Shown: in pieces, positions 1-13,200 of the stretch | Numbering within the stretch: position 1 is the first letter of the stretch | Layout of the letters: every line of letters begins with the position of its first letter | Assembly: GCA_949710005.1 (NCBI GenBank) | Contig: OX453273.1 | Location: 35,412,250 to 35,476,249 of the forward strand | Length of the DNA stretch: 64,000 bases | Direction: 5' to 3' | Source of the DNA: Ricordea florida | Taxonomy: Eukaryota > Cnidaria > Anthozoa > Corallimorpharia > Ricordeidae | The notes under the pieces: generated by a model | Told to the model about the DNA's origin: nothing | Databases searched by the model: none | The model's input: the letters and a program-made list of their open reading frames with translations, nothing else | Made by a program: the position numbers and the translations under genes

Positions 1-818
1 TATATGAGCAACTTTGCATCTACCCCTCCCATACCCAACATTAACACTAACGTTTTACCTTATTATACCTTGTTGGGTCAGGGGGAGGGGTAGGTGCACA
101 GTTGCTAAGATACTTACATTGATCCAAAGAAGTATGGTAACTCTCATAACTCAGTTTATACATAATAACTGGTTTTGGACAATGCTATTTTCAAATCTTC
201 ATACTTGTAAGGAAAATAATATTATTACAACAAAGCTTTACATCATAAGGTTTTAATTTATGATAATACTTTTAATACCATGAAGAATTTGTTTGAATAT
301 ATAGCACTGTCCATGCCTCTACTGGATATCTAACTCACCAGGCATTATTTGAAAATACACTCGCCCAGGCTTCATTAACTCTTATTAATAGTATCCATGC
401 AAAAATTACAATGCACTGATTGGCTGACAGCATGTCACTTAATCCCAAACAGTGAAGATAGCTGAAATTAAATTTTTGCATGTATATTATTAACAAGCAA
501 TCAAATGATTTCAATTGCAATTAAAAAAAGCACTTGAATAAAAAAGCACTTGTAAATTTTTCAAAGACAACAAATCTCTTCAGCCTTAGCAAAACATAAG
601 TACATGTGCTCATTTGTTCCAAATTGCACTCTGAACCATTTTATTACCTATACCAGAAACCTATAAGACTTGAAATGTGTAACTCATATTCCAAATGATG
701 GTACTTGGTAGATTGAATGTGGACAAGCTGTGGTTGAAGACGTTCAAAGGTAGTTAGATGTTTCAAGTCTTATGCTGTTTCTGCATATACGGTACATATA
801 GTTAAGGAGATAGTTTTA
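1..818. other. COPS8 intron or 3' flank, no coding exon seen
   Basis: I looked on the minus strand for the missing C-terminal exons of COPS8 and found no convincing match. The short open frames here have no recognisable product. The stretch is AT-rich and otherwise featureless, so it is probably the intron after COPS8 exon 4. Confidence 0.5.
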
Positions 819-916
819 AACCCTTTAAGCCCCGAGGGGTCTCCCTGTGCCAAGTAAAATCATCTGGCATTAGCCAGAGTAAAATCTATAAAGACACTAT
901 TGGGGCTTAAAGGGTT
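819..916. mobile_element. 98-bp MITE with 15-bp terminal inverted repeats
   Basis: The ends are AACCCTTTAAGCCCC and its perfect reverse complement GGGGCTTAAAGGGTT, enclosing about 68 bp. It has no coding capacity. It is a small non-autonomous DNA element or palindromic repeat lying in the COPS8 region; the superfamily is not assigned. Confidence 0.6.
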
Positions 917-1086
917 AAGGGAAAGCACCAAGGTAAGACTGATGATACTGACTGATTGCAGTAACTAGATTATATATAATGCTGCAGACAGTGACAAAGA
1001 TGCTGTATTAATTTTTTTTAAAAACATTCACAGATGCCCTATGACCAAAAATGTTCAAACCTAGTTGGTAGTAAAATTGAACTCAC

Positions 1087-4000
1087 CACAGACAACATTA
1101 ACATTAGCTAGCTCTTTAAATTTTCTAAATGCTGTACCTTGTAAGGCAGAAATAATTGGTTGTATAGTTGGTGACCAATCTTGTTTCAGGGCAGCATATG
1201 TTCCTGAAAAATCTTTTTTCCACATATGGCATCCAATATTCCATAACTTGGCTAGCTCAGGGGTGGACTAAAAAGGGTAATAAATTATTATGATAAGTGA
1301 GCCCTCGCAATGAGCATCGTAACTTTTTGGGCAAACTTCGTCACACAGAAATAATTATGTGAAAATAAAAATTAAAAAAAAAAGAAATTACTGGTTAACA
1401 GTTCTCTTCATCTCATGAAAATGGCAGCAGAAAGTCAACTAATCAGATGAAGATTGTAAGTTAGACAGTTGCAACGAAACAGGGGTGCTTACCATGCTAC
1501 AAAATTCTGGTTTAAGACTTGGGAATTTTCTGTTGTGAAATGGAAAGGTACTTTCAGATTGACAAAAACACTTCAAGCTCTTGTGCATTTTCCTTTTTCA
1601 GGTGTTGGTGACAAAATTTGGAAATATGACATACCTTAATATCTTAAAACATTATCCAAAAAATCCTTCAAAGAAAAAACAAATAAAGGAAACTTTTCTT
1701 GTTATTCTGGAAACAGAAGATTCTTATTTTAATTTCAAAACTATTATTTCAAAACTCAGACTCTACAAAAATAAAAATTACTGAGACCTACTTACAGACT
1801 GTATGTATCTTAACCACCATGATCAGTTTTGGTATAGTCTTCTTTAATTTTCTTGAAATTTAATAATTTTTCTCTAAGTATTAGCTTTATCAATAACTTA
1901 TAATGTTCTAAATTTACCTGCTTTGATTAGCAAATGAGCTATCTGCCGCACATCAACTTATTTTTAAATTTGTAGGTTGAAAAATGTAATAAAAATGTGC
2001 GTAAAATACCTTCTGCATCATTTCCAAACAAAGAGACAGCCAAAAGAACAGAAAAGACCAAATATAGAGGGCAATTTTGGTTGGGCCTGAATATTCTAGT
2101 TGTATTTCTGAATACTTTGATCGTATGGCAAGTACCTCAGAATCAATTAAGCCACTGGAACTTTGCAACTGTTTCAGTTTTGCCCATACCACAAATTGTC
2201 CACAAGAACAGAGTTAAATAAAGGTGACTTCAAAATACTTAATTATTTACAAGGGTGATACTCATTGCATAGCCAAGAAAAATATGATACTGAAGTTCCT
2301 AGAAATGAAGCCATGTCAATGAAAAGTTGAAAAAGCCACATTGAATTAGCGGCAAATTCAACGAAAATCTGGAGACACTGATAGCATGGGTGGGTACAAA
2401 ACGAAGACCGAAGACCTAAGACCCAAAAACGAAGACCCCTTCAAAATCGTCTTGAAATCACTTCCTAAAGGCTCACACATGATTCTCGACCGAAGCAGAA
2501 ACAAGGAGCACTAAGATTTGCAGTTATCAACGAATTCAACCGGGGTCTTCGTTTTGTACATAACCCTGCCAAATGTACAAAACGAAGACCCCTACAAAAT
2601 CGTCTTGAAATCACTTCCTAAAGGCTCACACATGATTCTCGACCGAAGCAGAAACAAGGAGCACTAAGATTTGCGGTTATCAACGAATTCGACCAGGGTC
2701 TTCGTTTTGTACATAACCCTGCCAAATGTACAAAACGAGGACCCCTTCAAAATCGTCTTGAAAGCAAAAACTTTCAACGTTTGCTGATGCGTATTCTTGA
2801 TGCTCTTAGTGTTTTTTTTGTGTGCCCAAATCACGGAGCGTTACTACATAAGGAGGTTAAATTGTTCTGCCTCTCAGGCACAACTTCAAATGAGACGATC
2901 TTATTGGTTGGGAACTAAAATCATCTGGCTTTTGGTGTGGTGTGATCCAAACATGTCTCATTACATGTCTCAACAAATTCGTAGCATGGTACCAGTTTGA
3001 ATACAGTTAAGGAGAATTTATAATATTTTTATTACATGGGCTACGAATTTAATCTTGGCATATTAGATTGTAGGTGAACCAGGTAAGCACACTCTTTTCA
3101 AACGTGGCATGTTATTACATTCTCGTCAAACAGGAAAAAAAAAAATCCAACTTGAAGCGGCAAAAATCAAAACTACAAGTTGCGCTTTCTCATTTGACAT
3201 TATATGCTACGTTATATGCTTGACTAAAACTTGAGCAATATGTACGTGGATAACGACTGTAGAAAACAAATTGACTAAGGGCCGTAGACTCAAGAATAAG
3301 ACGAGACAAGTTTAAAGCGCCGAAGGTGTGAGCCGCTAGGGGGGTCTGGAGACATGCCCGCCAGGAAAATTTTGAATTCTAGAGGCTCAGAAATGCTCTT
3401 TTAAACATTTTCAATGGCATTTTTTAATTTTTTTTTGTGGGGATCATTGTCTCATTTAAACGCTTTTTAAAAGTGCTTCGTCTTTCCTCATGCTAGCTAC
3501 GGCCTTGTTACTTCTTATTTCTTTACTTGCAACGCAAAAACGGAGAACTTTATACATATTTCTTGTAACGAATTAAATCTATTTTTAGTCTAGAAAATGA
3601 GACATGTTTGGATCACACCACACCAAAGGCCAGATGATTTTAGTTCCCAACCAATAAGATCGTCTCACTTGAAGTTGTGCCTGAGAGGCAGAACAATTTA
3701 GCCTCCTTATGTAGTAACGCTCCGTGATTTGGGCACACAAAAAAAACATTAAGAGCATCAAGAATACGCATCAGCAAACGTTGAAAGTTTTTGCTTTCAA
3801 GACGATTTTGAAGGGGTCTTCGTTTTGTACATTTGGCAGGGTTATGTACAAAACGAAGACCCCGGTCAAATTCGTTGATAACCGCCAATCTTAGTGCTCC
3901 TTGTTTCTGCTTCGGTCGAGAATCATGTGTGAGCCTTTAGGAAGTGATTTCAAGACGATTTTGAAGGGGTCTTCGTTTTGTACATTTGGTAGGGTTATGT

Positions 4001-5004
4001 ACAAAATGAAGACCCCGGTCAAATTCATTGATAACCGCAAATCTTAGTGCTCCTTGTTTCTGCTTCGGTCAAGAATCGTGTGTGAGCCCTTAGGAAGTGA
4101 TTTCAAGACGATTTTGAAGGGGTCTTCGTTTTGTACATTTGGTAGGGTTATGTACAAAATGAAGACCCCGGTCAAATTCGCTGAAAACCGCATATTGTTG
4201 TTCCTTGTCTCGAGGATCATGTTTGAACCTTTTTCAAGCGATTTCAAGACGATTTTGAAGGGGTCTTCGTTTTGTACATTTGGTAGGGTTATGTACAAAA
4301 CGAAGACCCCGGTCAAATTCGCTGAAAACCGCATATTTTGTTCTTCCTTGTCTCGAGGATCATGTTTGAACCTTTTTCAAGCGATTTCAAGACGATTTTG
4401 AAGGGGTCTTCGTTTTTGGGTCTTAGGTCTTCGGTCTTCGTTTTGTACCCACCCCTGATAGCATGCTTCTCCCAAAATTTTCACAAAGAAACTTTGACCT
4501 CAACTGTTTGATTAAAAACTAATTTTATTATAAGACAATAACTTACAGCTTTTATTTCTTCAGGTGTTCGTTTCCACAAGAATTTGGCATTGCATCTAGA
4601 AAAGAAACATGAAGATTTCGTGTAATGAAGGTTATTTTATCAATAAAAATCACTTCTGCAATGTTACATTTTTGACTGACGGGTAAATGATGCTTACATG
4701 TCATTTTGAAACAGATAAATCGCCAACAGCTGGGCGTAGATTTCTCCTGATGCGATACCCTGTAAACACAACATTTTCAAGCTTTAGTTGCTAAAAAGTC
4801 ACGCATTAGCTGTACAAATTACCACGTAAAATTGTAAAAATAAAATATCATGTTTCTAAATACGAAAAATATTAAATGAGAAGCCTCAGAAATACGTAAG
4901 CCTTATTTTTTCCTAATTTTCTGGAAGACACTTACATCTAATTCCATTTGTTCGCACTGTACGCACAAATCCGCGAAATCTGTCTTTTTCTCTGTGGCCG
5001 CCAT
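1087..5004 (-). CDS. COPS8: COP9 signalosome subunit 8 (COPS8/CSN8), exons 1-4, partial
   Basis: COPS8 is the smallest PCI-domain subunit of the COP9 signalosome, the deneddylase that regulates cullin-RING ubiquitin ligases. I read four coding exons on the minus strand: 5004-4936, 4759-4698, 4595-4547 and 1267-1087, each bounded by AG/GT with matching phase. Exon 1 starts MAATEKKTDF. Exon 2 reads GIASGEIYAQLLAIYLFQND and exon 3 has AKFLWKRTPEEIK, both close to the human protein as I remember it (QLLALYLLHND, ARYLWKRIP). Exon 4 has LAKLWNIGCHMWKKDFSGTY. This gives 120 codons of roughly 210 expected. Exon 4 ends in a phase-1 GTGAGT donor, so the last exon(s) lie off the left edge. Intron 3 (1268-4546) hosts a 2-kb foldback element. 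The gene is divergent from PRDX5. Confidence 0.85.
1268..2387. other. COPS8 intron 3, part before the foldback element
   Basis: There is no gene here. The small open frames on both strands (for example 1997-2221 and its antisense) have no recognisable domain and no splice support. A poly-A/T rich stretch occurs near 1370-1385. Confidence 0.6.
2388..4455. mobile_element. 2.07-kb foldback element with 9-10 bp TSD (Mutator-like?)
   Basis: The ends are long inverted repeats: GGGTGGGTACAAAACGAAGA at the left and its complement at the right. They are flanked by the direct repeat TGATAGCAT (2379-2387 and 4456-4464; the next base also matches). The arms extend about 575 bp on the left (to ~2962) and 860 bp on the right (from ~3596), around a ~630-bp unique centre. 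Each arm is built of tandem units of about 140-150 bp. Each unit contains a hairpin whose 20-base stem begins GGGGTCTTCGTTTTGTACAT. I count six hairpins, near 2536, 2697, 3813, 3966, 4119 and 4259. No transposase is seen. A 9-10 bp duplication with long TIRs fits a non-autonomous Mutator-type element; this class is inferred. Confidence 0.75.
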
Positions 5005-5161
5005 ATTGGACAAGAAAGGGGATTCGCAGGCTCAGAGCTTAGATACCGTTGATTGCGAGAGGTCCGGGGATGAGCATTGTCACATTGTGCCCAAACAATC
5101 TGTGGGCTCCCTGTGGCATACAATTGAACGATTTTTATAGAGTGCACGACAAAGTTTGTTT

Positions 5162-5636
5162 AGGCTGCATTCACCATGTTTCCCTCAGGGGTGGGGTGAG
5201 GGGGCAGAGGATTTTGAGGGGGGAATCTCAAATTTTAGGAATTGGAAAAGGGAAGATGTCAAGTGTTTTTCGTAACATGAAGGCGGAATGCCAATATTTT
5301 GGGGGAGGTACAGTTAAAAGCTGAGGACGGACAACTTCTGACGTTAAAAAAAGTTTAAAGTTTAATAAAAATGTTTCGGTCAAAGACCCAATAACAATGC
5401 GTATATTGCCAATTATTATCATTATAAATTTAATCATCCCGGATCATCATCATTCTCATCCTGATCAACATCGTTGTCATCCATCATTGTCATCTTGGAG
5501 GGGGAGCATGTTTTTCCTTCTGATCAAGTGGGGGGATTCGTAAAAAATCTGTTGTGATTTGGGGGGATCTGAAAATATTGCACTGTCTAAAAAAATCCTC
5601 TGGCCTTCCCTGTAGTATATATAATGAATGCAGCCT
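5162..5636. mobile_element. 475-bp MITE with 12-bp terminal inverted repeats
   Basis: The termini are AGGCTGCATTCA and TGAATGCAGCCT, and the subterminal segments (an AGGATTTT-type motif next to G-rich runs) are also inverted. The interior at 5329-5390 contains GGACGGACAACTTCTGACG followed by ATGTTTCGGTC. This is half of the large hairpin found at 51213-51427, so a second element may be nested inside. The open frames here are artefacts. Confidence 0.55.
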
Positions 5637-6299
5637 TATTGGGGGAAATGTTGTCTATTTGACGTCAAATGCTGAATATTGGTGATTAAAACCAATATTC
5701 GCAAATGTGTAAATCGCTACAGGAAACACACAGATTGTCAAGGCTCCTTGTGTTTCTTTTGGTGAGCCGTACCTTCCTAGGGTATCAGTTTTAGAGAATT
5801 TGATATCGATCAACTAAAGATCCCCAAATGGGTAAACTGCTATATTCTCAACACCTTTGGCAGGTGTTCAAGTGGGATGGCAGAGGAGAAGTTCGGGTTG
5901 CGAGGAGTGAGAGCGTTGAAGTACGAGGCCGGAGGTAACGATGTAGCGGCTGCAGAGGTTTCTTGTTTGATTATTAACACGCGGCATTCATGGAATGCGG
6001 CCATTTTTTATTTAGCTCTTATTAACCGAGCTGGAGGTCTGTATGGGAGAATATTGACTGAGGTCGTGAGTACAGACAGAACGCAGTGAGCTCTGTACAC
6101 ACGACCGAGGTTATTATATGGCAAAGAAGGAAACTTTAATTCGTTTAATGTCACCGGGTTGCTGACATTTTGCTTGCGAACGGCGACGAGCTTAACTTAA
6201 ACCTGCCGAAATTTGGTCGTCTTCTTTATTTTTTTTTGTCATCAGGCTTTTTGGCACTTCCATAAATGATTGAGACGAAAATAAAAGAAAATGGTGAAC

Positions 6300-6459
6300 A
6301 TTTTGGTAAGATTTCCTCACAGGTCCCTACTCTATGCATGCTGTAGCCGTACGGTTTCGTTCTTAGAAAACAAGGAATGTTTGCACGTGCATTTCCCAAG
6401 ACAATTCAATTGCAGCATGCATAATGAAGTAGGGACCTGTGTGGAAATCTTACCAAAAT
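6300..6459. repeat. 160-bp inverted repeat (imperfect hairpin)
   Basis: The arms begin ATTTTGGTAAGATTTCC and end in the complement GGAAATCTTACCAAAAT. Both arms include the block AGGTCCCTACT/AGTAGGGACCT and TGCATGCTG/CAGCATGCA. It has no coding potential and is probably a MITE. Confidence 0.55.
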
Positions 6460-6861
6460 CTAGACCGCGGTCAATATCGATTTCAGCCAATCAAATTCGT
6501 GAATTCGGTAGTTCCCAGTCCTTCTGTGACAAAGCCATATAATAATATAATTTATTATTACCTCTTTCTTTGATATTACTTTTATTTAGCGTTAGTATTT
6601 TGTAATCGATTAAGGTAATTCAAATCTATTGTAAGAATGTAAAATAAGTAATTTCTATAAGCATTATGTAGATTTTCTGGTCCTGTTGTTTTTTACCGTG
6701 TCAAAATAAAGTTAATTAAAAGATAAATAAACAGTGACTTCATATCGTCAAGCCTGAAATTGCATTTTTATCTACTTAATTTTAAAATTAACCAACAGCG
6801 CTTTCGTATCATTATTAAGTCGGAAGTCCTTTCTCCTACTTTAGTAATCCGAAGAAACGCC

Positions 6862-7061
6862 GAACTGTATTCAACGAAAGAAATTGGGTAAATCAAACGA
6901 GTTGATTAAGTAAGTTCTACGGTAGAAGGGAGGTGCTGACAGTTTCGCTCCGATGAAGGGCTAACGCTCGAAACGTCAGCACCTCCCTTTTACCTTACGG
7001 TGATATAACTTACTTATTCAACTCGTTTGATTTACCCAATTTCTTTCGTTGAATACAGTTC
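6862..7061. repeat. 200-bp near-perfect hairpin repeat upstream of PRDX5
   Basis: The left arm (GAACTGTATTCAACGAAAGA onward) pairs with the right arm that ends in CTTTCGTTGAATACAGTTC. The centre reads CTCCGATGAAGGGCTAACGC then TCGAAACGTC. A 38-bp tail (7061-7098, starting CACCGACGCAGCACCAG) is shared with the related hairpin at 13456-13606, so both are copies of one dispersed family. This copy ends about 110 bp before the PRDX5 start codon and could affect its promoter. Confidence 0.65.
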
Positions 7062-7208
7062 ACCGACGCAGCACCAGTTTCTTTAGAAACTATCCCCACC
7101 ATATACTTGTATTCAACAAAGTTTGCCGGGTTTCCGTTAACAAGGGGACTGGGACTAGAAACACACCGTGATATATTATAAGATTGCCTGGCGGAAGAAG
7201 ACTTTATC

Positions 7209-10200
7209 ATGTTCAGCGCAGTCAGTCGATTGAGGTGTGTGTCATCTTCGTTGTCCCGTGAATTTCGTTCTGCCGCAATTGCAGCGATGCCTATCAAGGT
7301 AATTTTGAATTTGCATCGGTGTTGTTGTATTGCGTAGAGCGTTTTGTTGCCGAGATGTAGGACAGTTTGTTAGGCTCATGGCATATTTTTTTCTCCCGTA
7401 AAACTGAACGATCCTTCTTGCATCGCGATTATGTCATTTACATTAGCTCCTTAAGTATTTCTTCTCATGTCCGTATCTTTGACTACAATAAAAGCACGTG
7501 TTAGGTGATTAAAACTAACAGTAACAATAATAGATATAGAAGTTTTGTACAGCGTACGGTTAACTCCCACTCACAATGCTTTCATTTTAGTCGGTTTATA
7601 ACGCAGTCCTCCCCCGTGAAATGTAAGTTACGTTTTACAATTTTCGAACTCTGAATTTCCATAAGTCAGGTTTTTGTATTTTTGTTTTGGCTCTAAAATA
7701 GTAATTACTTATAAAATTGATCGTGACTCAGCAGTTTAAAAGATATGAATGTTAGAGAAACAAGGAAACGATCGATGTTGCACGTGTACGCAAACATCCT
7801 GAATTTCTGGGAATAGAAGCTGTATTTAAATATATGGTCAAATATTCTCACGTATGCTCAAATCTTCTGTAAATAAACGGCCCTTTTGTAGACTTGGCAT
7901 TGAGCCTCGGGTGAGCACTGTTAAAGGCTTATTGGCTGGATCACCTCTGAGTGGAGGACCTCACCAAATAAAGTTTTATAAGTGGGGCAGGGAGCTTTTC
8001 GATTAATTTGCGTTTTACCCTTTCACTTCTAAGGTCTAAGTTGCAACTCTCATCAGAAAGTCTCACACACTTTGTCTGCTAGTGTTGATATTACATGTAG
8101 ATGAACTCCAAATCCCAAAGTTGATAAATTTCTTATTTGTTGTCATCCTTTGCTTATTTAAATGGCGTCGATAAAAGCAGGAACATGGAACATGCCGGAA
8201 CATTCCGGAACATCCCGGAACATGAAAAATTTTTAAAATTTTAAAACTAAAGAAAGAGAGAAATTGGCTTGTAATTCTCGAGTACTCTACACTAGTTTAG
8301 ACAACCAAGTAAACCCTGTGAAATTGTCTACGTATGAAACATATTTTCCATATTTTCCTGCCCATCGCCGCCATCTTAGTTTTGTACAGCGAACAAAACG
8401 AGTACCCGTCCCTAGGGGCATTTGGAACTCTCCCCAGATTTTGCTCGCCATGAGAAACCAAGATGGCTGCAATCACCATCTAAAAATCGGGGACTGTGAA
8501 CAGTATAGTATCTACCACCAATATAAATCTTTCCTTTTAAGTCCAAAGCCGGTAGTCCCTAAGCTCTTGTTAAATGGATAACCGTCATGATTCTCTCTTG
8601 ATTCTAGGCAAACCATTACAGGAGGTGGCTGTGTGAGGAAAGCTTAAAAATTCCCCTCTTCGCAACCCAATCTACTATATTTTAAAGAGGCGAGCCCTCA
8701 ATCATGACTATCATTTGCATGGAACTGCCCTCACTCGCCCAGCAAATCAATTCCGACCAAGAGAAGATAAAGCTTCATCCTCTCGTGATTCCGACAAAAT
8801 ATTGTTTTCTTATACTCGGAAAAGATACCAGATTCATTTTCTTTCTTTATTTTTGGTTTTTATTTTATGTATTTATGTCTATTTTTGTTATATATAAAGT
8901 ATGTTTATTGTCTTATTTATTTCTTGCTATTATTTTTTTAAAATTTTAAAAACTTTTTTATGTTCCAGGATGTTCCGGAATGTTCCGGCATGTTCTGGAA
9001 TGTTCCGTGTTCCAGCTTTTATCGACGCCCTATTTTAATATTGTTGTTGTATTGATACTGTCACAAGTCATATTTTGATCACTGAGGGAGGAAAGGTCTA
9101 ACAGAAGTGATCAGAGAAAGAAAAGAAAATAACAGTTGAACCCAAACAAAAGATAATTACACATGTAGAGCTTGTGATTCAACTGTCTAGTGAACATTTC
9201 AATCTCTCAGTTAGTGACTTTGGGTAGTCCCCAGTTATAACTAATTAACTACTTAAAATTTGCGTAAAAGAAAAGTTGATACAAATCTTTTGATGTTATG
9301 TGATTTCCAGAAAGTATGGTCTCAAAGCAAATCCTCAAAAAATGGTTTCTGTAAGAGGCTTGTGCAATTAAGGGAAAATTCAATTTCAGGAAAAAATGTT
9401 CAAAGTAGCATTTCTGCAACCTTTTCTTTCACTGCTCTGTACATTAGAAAGAACTATTTCAGTCTTCACTCCTCCTTTGATTTGCTCGTAATTCAGGTTG
9501 GTGATAAGCTTCCATCAGTTAAAGTAAATGAAGGAACTCCAAAGGATGAAGTGAATGTTGCTGAGTTATTTGCTGGCAAAAAAGGAATTCTGTTCGCTGT
9601 GCCTGGAGCATTTACCCCTGGTTGCTCAAAGGTTTGTTTTATATACCTTACTGTTAGTGATGATTAATTGGATTTACACCATGTCATAGAAAATACAGCC
9701 AATCAGAATGCATGTAAGCCTTTGTATATTCATCAGTATTCCACCAAACCTTCCCATCGCTCAGTGCAATTCAACATCCAACCTTCCCATTGTGCATTGC
9801 AATTCTTGGCAGTTTCTTTGAACTGCTGTTTGTCTTTTGTCTGGCATGGTACATGATTGTATAGCAATACCATAATTATTATTTATACAGTGCATTATAA
9901 TAGAGTCAGTCTTCCCACTTGGTATGTGTGTATGGAAGGAGGAAGATTTGGTTTTAACTGAAGTGCTGAAAATGTTTACATATTACATATATTTTCAATA
10001 CTTTCCAAATTATTAATAGAGCTCAGAAAAAATGCACCTGCTTTTTCATTAGCTTTTCAGAAACTGAGAAACAAAGGTTGCCTCAACCAAAGATGTCCTT
10101 TGATATCATTATTTAACAAGTAATTTTTTATAGTAATATAATAATAATAATAATTATTATTGTTAATAATAATGTTAATTACTAATAATTATGTTCTAAA

Positions 10201-13200
10201 TGTCATTATTTTGAGTACGTGTACATTCCCTTAGATATACAGAATGTCACTGAAAACAGAGACAGGTAAGAGTCAGGAGAAAGGCAGGAACTACAAAACA
10301 CGTAATTTTTTTATTTTTGCTCTTGAAGGTGTGATAAATTTAGACACTATTGTGTAGAGGTCAGGTACAAGAAGGGGTAATGATTTTAACAGATAGGGTT
10401 ACTAGGGTACATAGCAGTTATTCTGTTCATGTAATGCTGAATTTTTTGTTACAGACTCATCTTCCAGGATATGTAAATGACCTTGCCCGACTCCAGGTAA
10501 AAACAGTTCTTACAAAACTTATAGTTTTAAGACAAACTTACAATCATACTTAAGTGTTGAATATCAGTGATCATTTGCTATTTTCTCATGACCTGAGTGG
10601 TCAATGCTATGCACTAAGAATTTTTAATATTAACCATAAGGTGCATTTATATGTAAAAATTCTGGTCATTTGGTGCTGCATATGCCAGATTTGACATTTG
10701 CTCGCTTCACTAGTGAAATATTACCACCAACCCGGTGATGAATTGATATAGAGAAACCTCTCTATAAGCTATGCTGAAATGTAAACAACTGGCCCTAAAA
10801 AGATTCAGCATGTGTTGCTTGAAGCTATATAGTTTTGCTAAAATCGCATAGCACCTCAAAGCAGTGTTAGAGAAACAAAAAGAGGTAAAGTGAGAAGGAA
10901 AAAATGTATTCCAGCATGTGCTGCCAAGACTTGGACTGATCAATGATGTTTATTGTTGTTGTGAAACACCTTTTTTTTGCAAGCATGCGCTGATACGTAG
11001 GTTCAGTATTCTTGGGTTGCCCAGAATGTTTAATGGGATTGTATGTGAAAACCTGAGGTACAGTCTTGTTTTTGTTTATTTCATGCGCTAAGTTTTAGAA
11101 ACCAACCTATCTCGTAGGCTGCTCCCCAGGAACTGAACATCGCTTTGCAAACAAGGGTTATTTATTAAACATTTTTTTTACTTTACGCAATATACAAAAG
11201 ATGGTGTTATCAAACAAGTCGAAGACTGAGCTTATTTATACTGTAAGTTACATAACCATAAAGTAATAGCAAGAAGGTGGCAGCAATAGTCCTTTGCCAG
11301 AGCCAATGAGGAAGGCAAAGCGCTTGAAAAGTCAGCTTTTTTATCATTGTACCACGGTACAACTTATAATAATGTTTTTCATAATGATTCTGTTTTAAAG
11401 GCAAAAGGAGTAGAAATCATTGCTTGTATCTCTGTGAATGATCCATTTGTGATGGCTGCTTGGGGAGAGGCTCATAACTGTGAAGGAAGGGTAATGATTA
11501 ATTTTTGGTCTAGTTGGAAACAGAATGCTACCTTGATTTTTTAAAATTAAGCAAAATAACAGCATTGAGTAAAAACACAATTCAATGTTTTATGCTTTTA
11601 CAGTAGGACTAAAAATGAACAAGAATAATAGGACGTCTCCTTATGTTGGGTTTTTTTTCTTGAAGCATTGTGTAGTAATGAGGCAGCCAAGAATGACATG
11701 CCTGACTGTCTGTCACAGTGTAAACCTGTGGGGTACAAGTACTTACTAGTGAACACCTGGGTAAAGAAGAGCAATGCAAAAAAAAAGGTTTCTGGCCCAA
11801 TTAATAAGATCATGTCTGGAGAAATGGGCATACTCTATAAACAAAGTTTTTGGGATGGACTTTCCAAAGTAAAACTTTAAGTTTTTTGCTGGTACTGAGA
11901 GACCTTAGAGAATGTAATACAGGGTATAATAACTTATTATTTGGTAACATTTCACTAAGTATTGTACTGTTGATTTTGAGCTTTGCAAGTGTAAAAAGAA
12001 GTTTGCAGAGCAAAAGGAGCTGAGTTCTGTGAATCCCTACTAGTGAAAGGATGGTTACTAAGTTGCAGCTTTTTACTGGCAAAAAGTGACAGTTGACTTT
12101 TTTTAGTTGCAATGCCTAAATTGTGAATAAGTTCAGATTTCTTAAAGGGTATCATTGCCTGAGGAAACTAACTCATTGCAGCCCAGAGTTTAATATAAAT
12201 TTAGAGATTATGATGTCCAGGAGTGGAAAACAAACCTGTCAGGATAGTTCCCCGTGATGAAAATGCCATGTCAGTTCTTCCTTATCGCTAACAATATTCG
12301 CACTGTATTTCCTTGTCAGCAAATTATAAGTAGATGCATGTTGCTTTGGTGTAGATGCTCATGGGTTGGAGTTAAGAAAGTTCCCACAGTTATCAGTAAA
12401 CAAACTGCAGATTGATATGCTTTCCATTATGTTTGACAGATTCGTATGTTGGCTGACACCCATTGCGAATTTACAAAGGTATTTATGTGCCACTGGATTT
12501 ACATGTAAATCATGTGTCTTGTATCTTTCACATTACCAGTCTGTTAATGCTATGGAAATAGTTATGATAATAGTGGTAATAAAAATAATGATAATAATAG
12601 TAGTAATAATAATGATGATTAAGTAATACATACAGGAACATTTATTGTAATAAGTTAGGTTTAAGTTTTAATGAACCTGTATGGTTGGCTGTCGTCCCTG
12701 TATCCTCGAGGTCTTTATTGTTAGTTAATTAGCATCAAAATAATTGATACTTGTCAGGCCAACAGACATTACGCAATGATGCAATTTTGCACAATTGACC
12801 TCAAATCGCATTCGAACGCACAATTCATAAAAAAAATCGCTTAATTCATTAGCCATCGCATGACTCTTAAAAAGTAAACCATAAAAAAATGCTTTCTCTG
12901 AAAAAATTCCGCGTCTGCATGTAGTTTCAAGACGATTTACCTTAGAAAAAGCCCGAGAAACGTTCTGAAACTATGGATTTCACAAACAATCAAAGCTCAA
13001 GGCGTTATTTCCGCTATTGGCAGGTCCGGGGCCTGGTGCTTGTTTTTCCATTCTTAAAGAATTGCCGATTAGTGCAACCCAAAAAATTCTTTTCTTTGAG
13101 TTAAGCCTATCAGGATTGCTGATATAAATCCGTGACATATGATCCTTCTCGCGTTATGGCTAATCAGAAGTAAGCACAGTTTATATCAGAGAAGCGCTGT

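Larger units (their letters stand above)
5005..7208. other. Divergent COPS8-PRDX5 intergenic region
   Basis: This is 2.2 kb between the two divergent start codons. It holds at least three inverted-repeat elements (5162-5636, 6300-6459, 6862-7061) and a repeat around 5985-6130 that resembles dispersed repeats. The promoters of both genes must lie here, but no distinctive core element was recognised. Confidence 0.6.

Noticed and set aside
4044-4401. Repetitive open frames on both strands (for example 4044-4334 minus and 4054-4401 plus)
   Set aside because: They are translations of the tandem hairpin units of the foldback element, with the same peptide repeating.
7010-7297. 95-codon minus-strand frame over PRDX5 exon 1
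   Set aside because: It is antisense to the leader exon and runs into a hairpin repeat.
9260-9496. In-frame open extension upstream of PRDX5 exon 2
   Set aside because: A good acceptor (ATTCAG) and continuity with exon 1 (MPIK/VGDKLP) show it is intron sequence.
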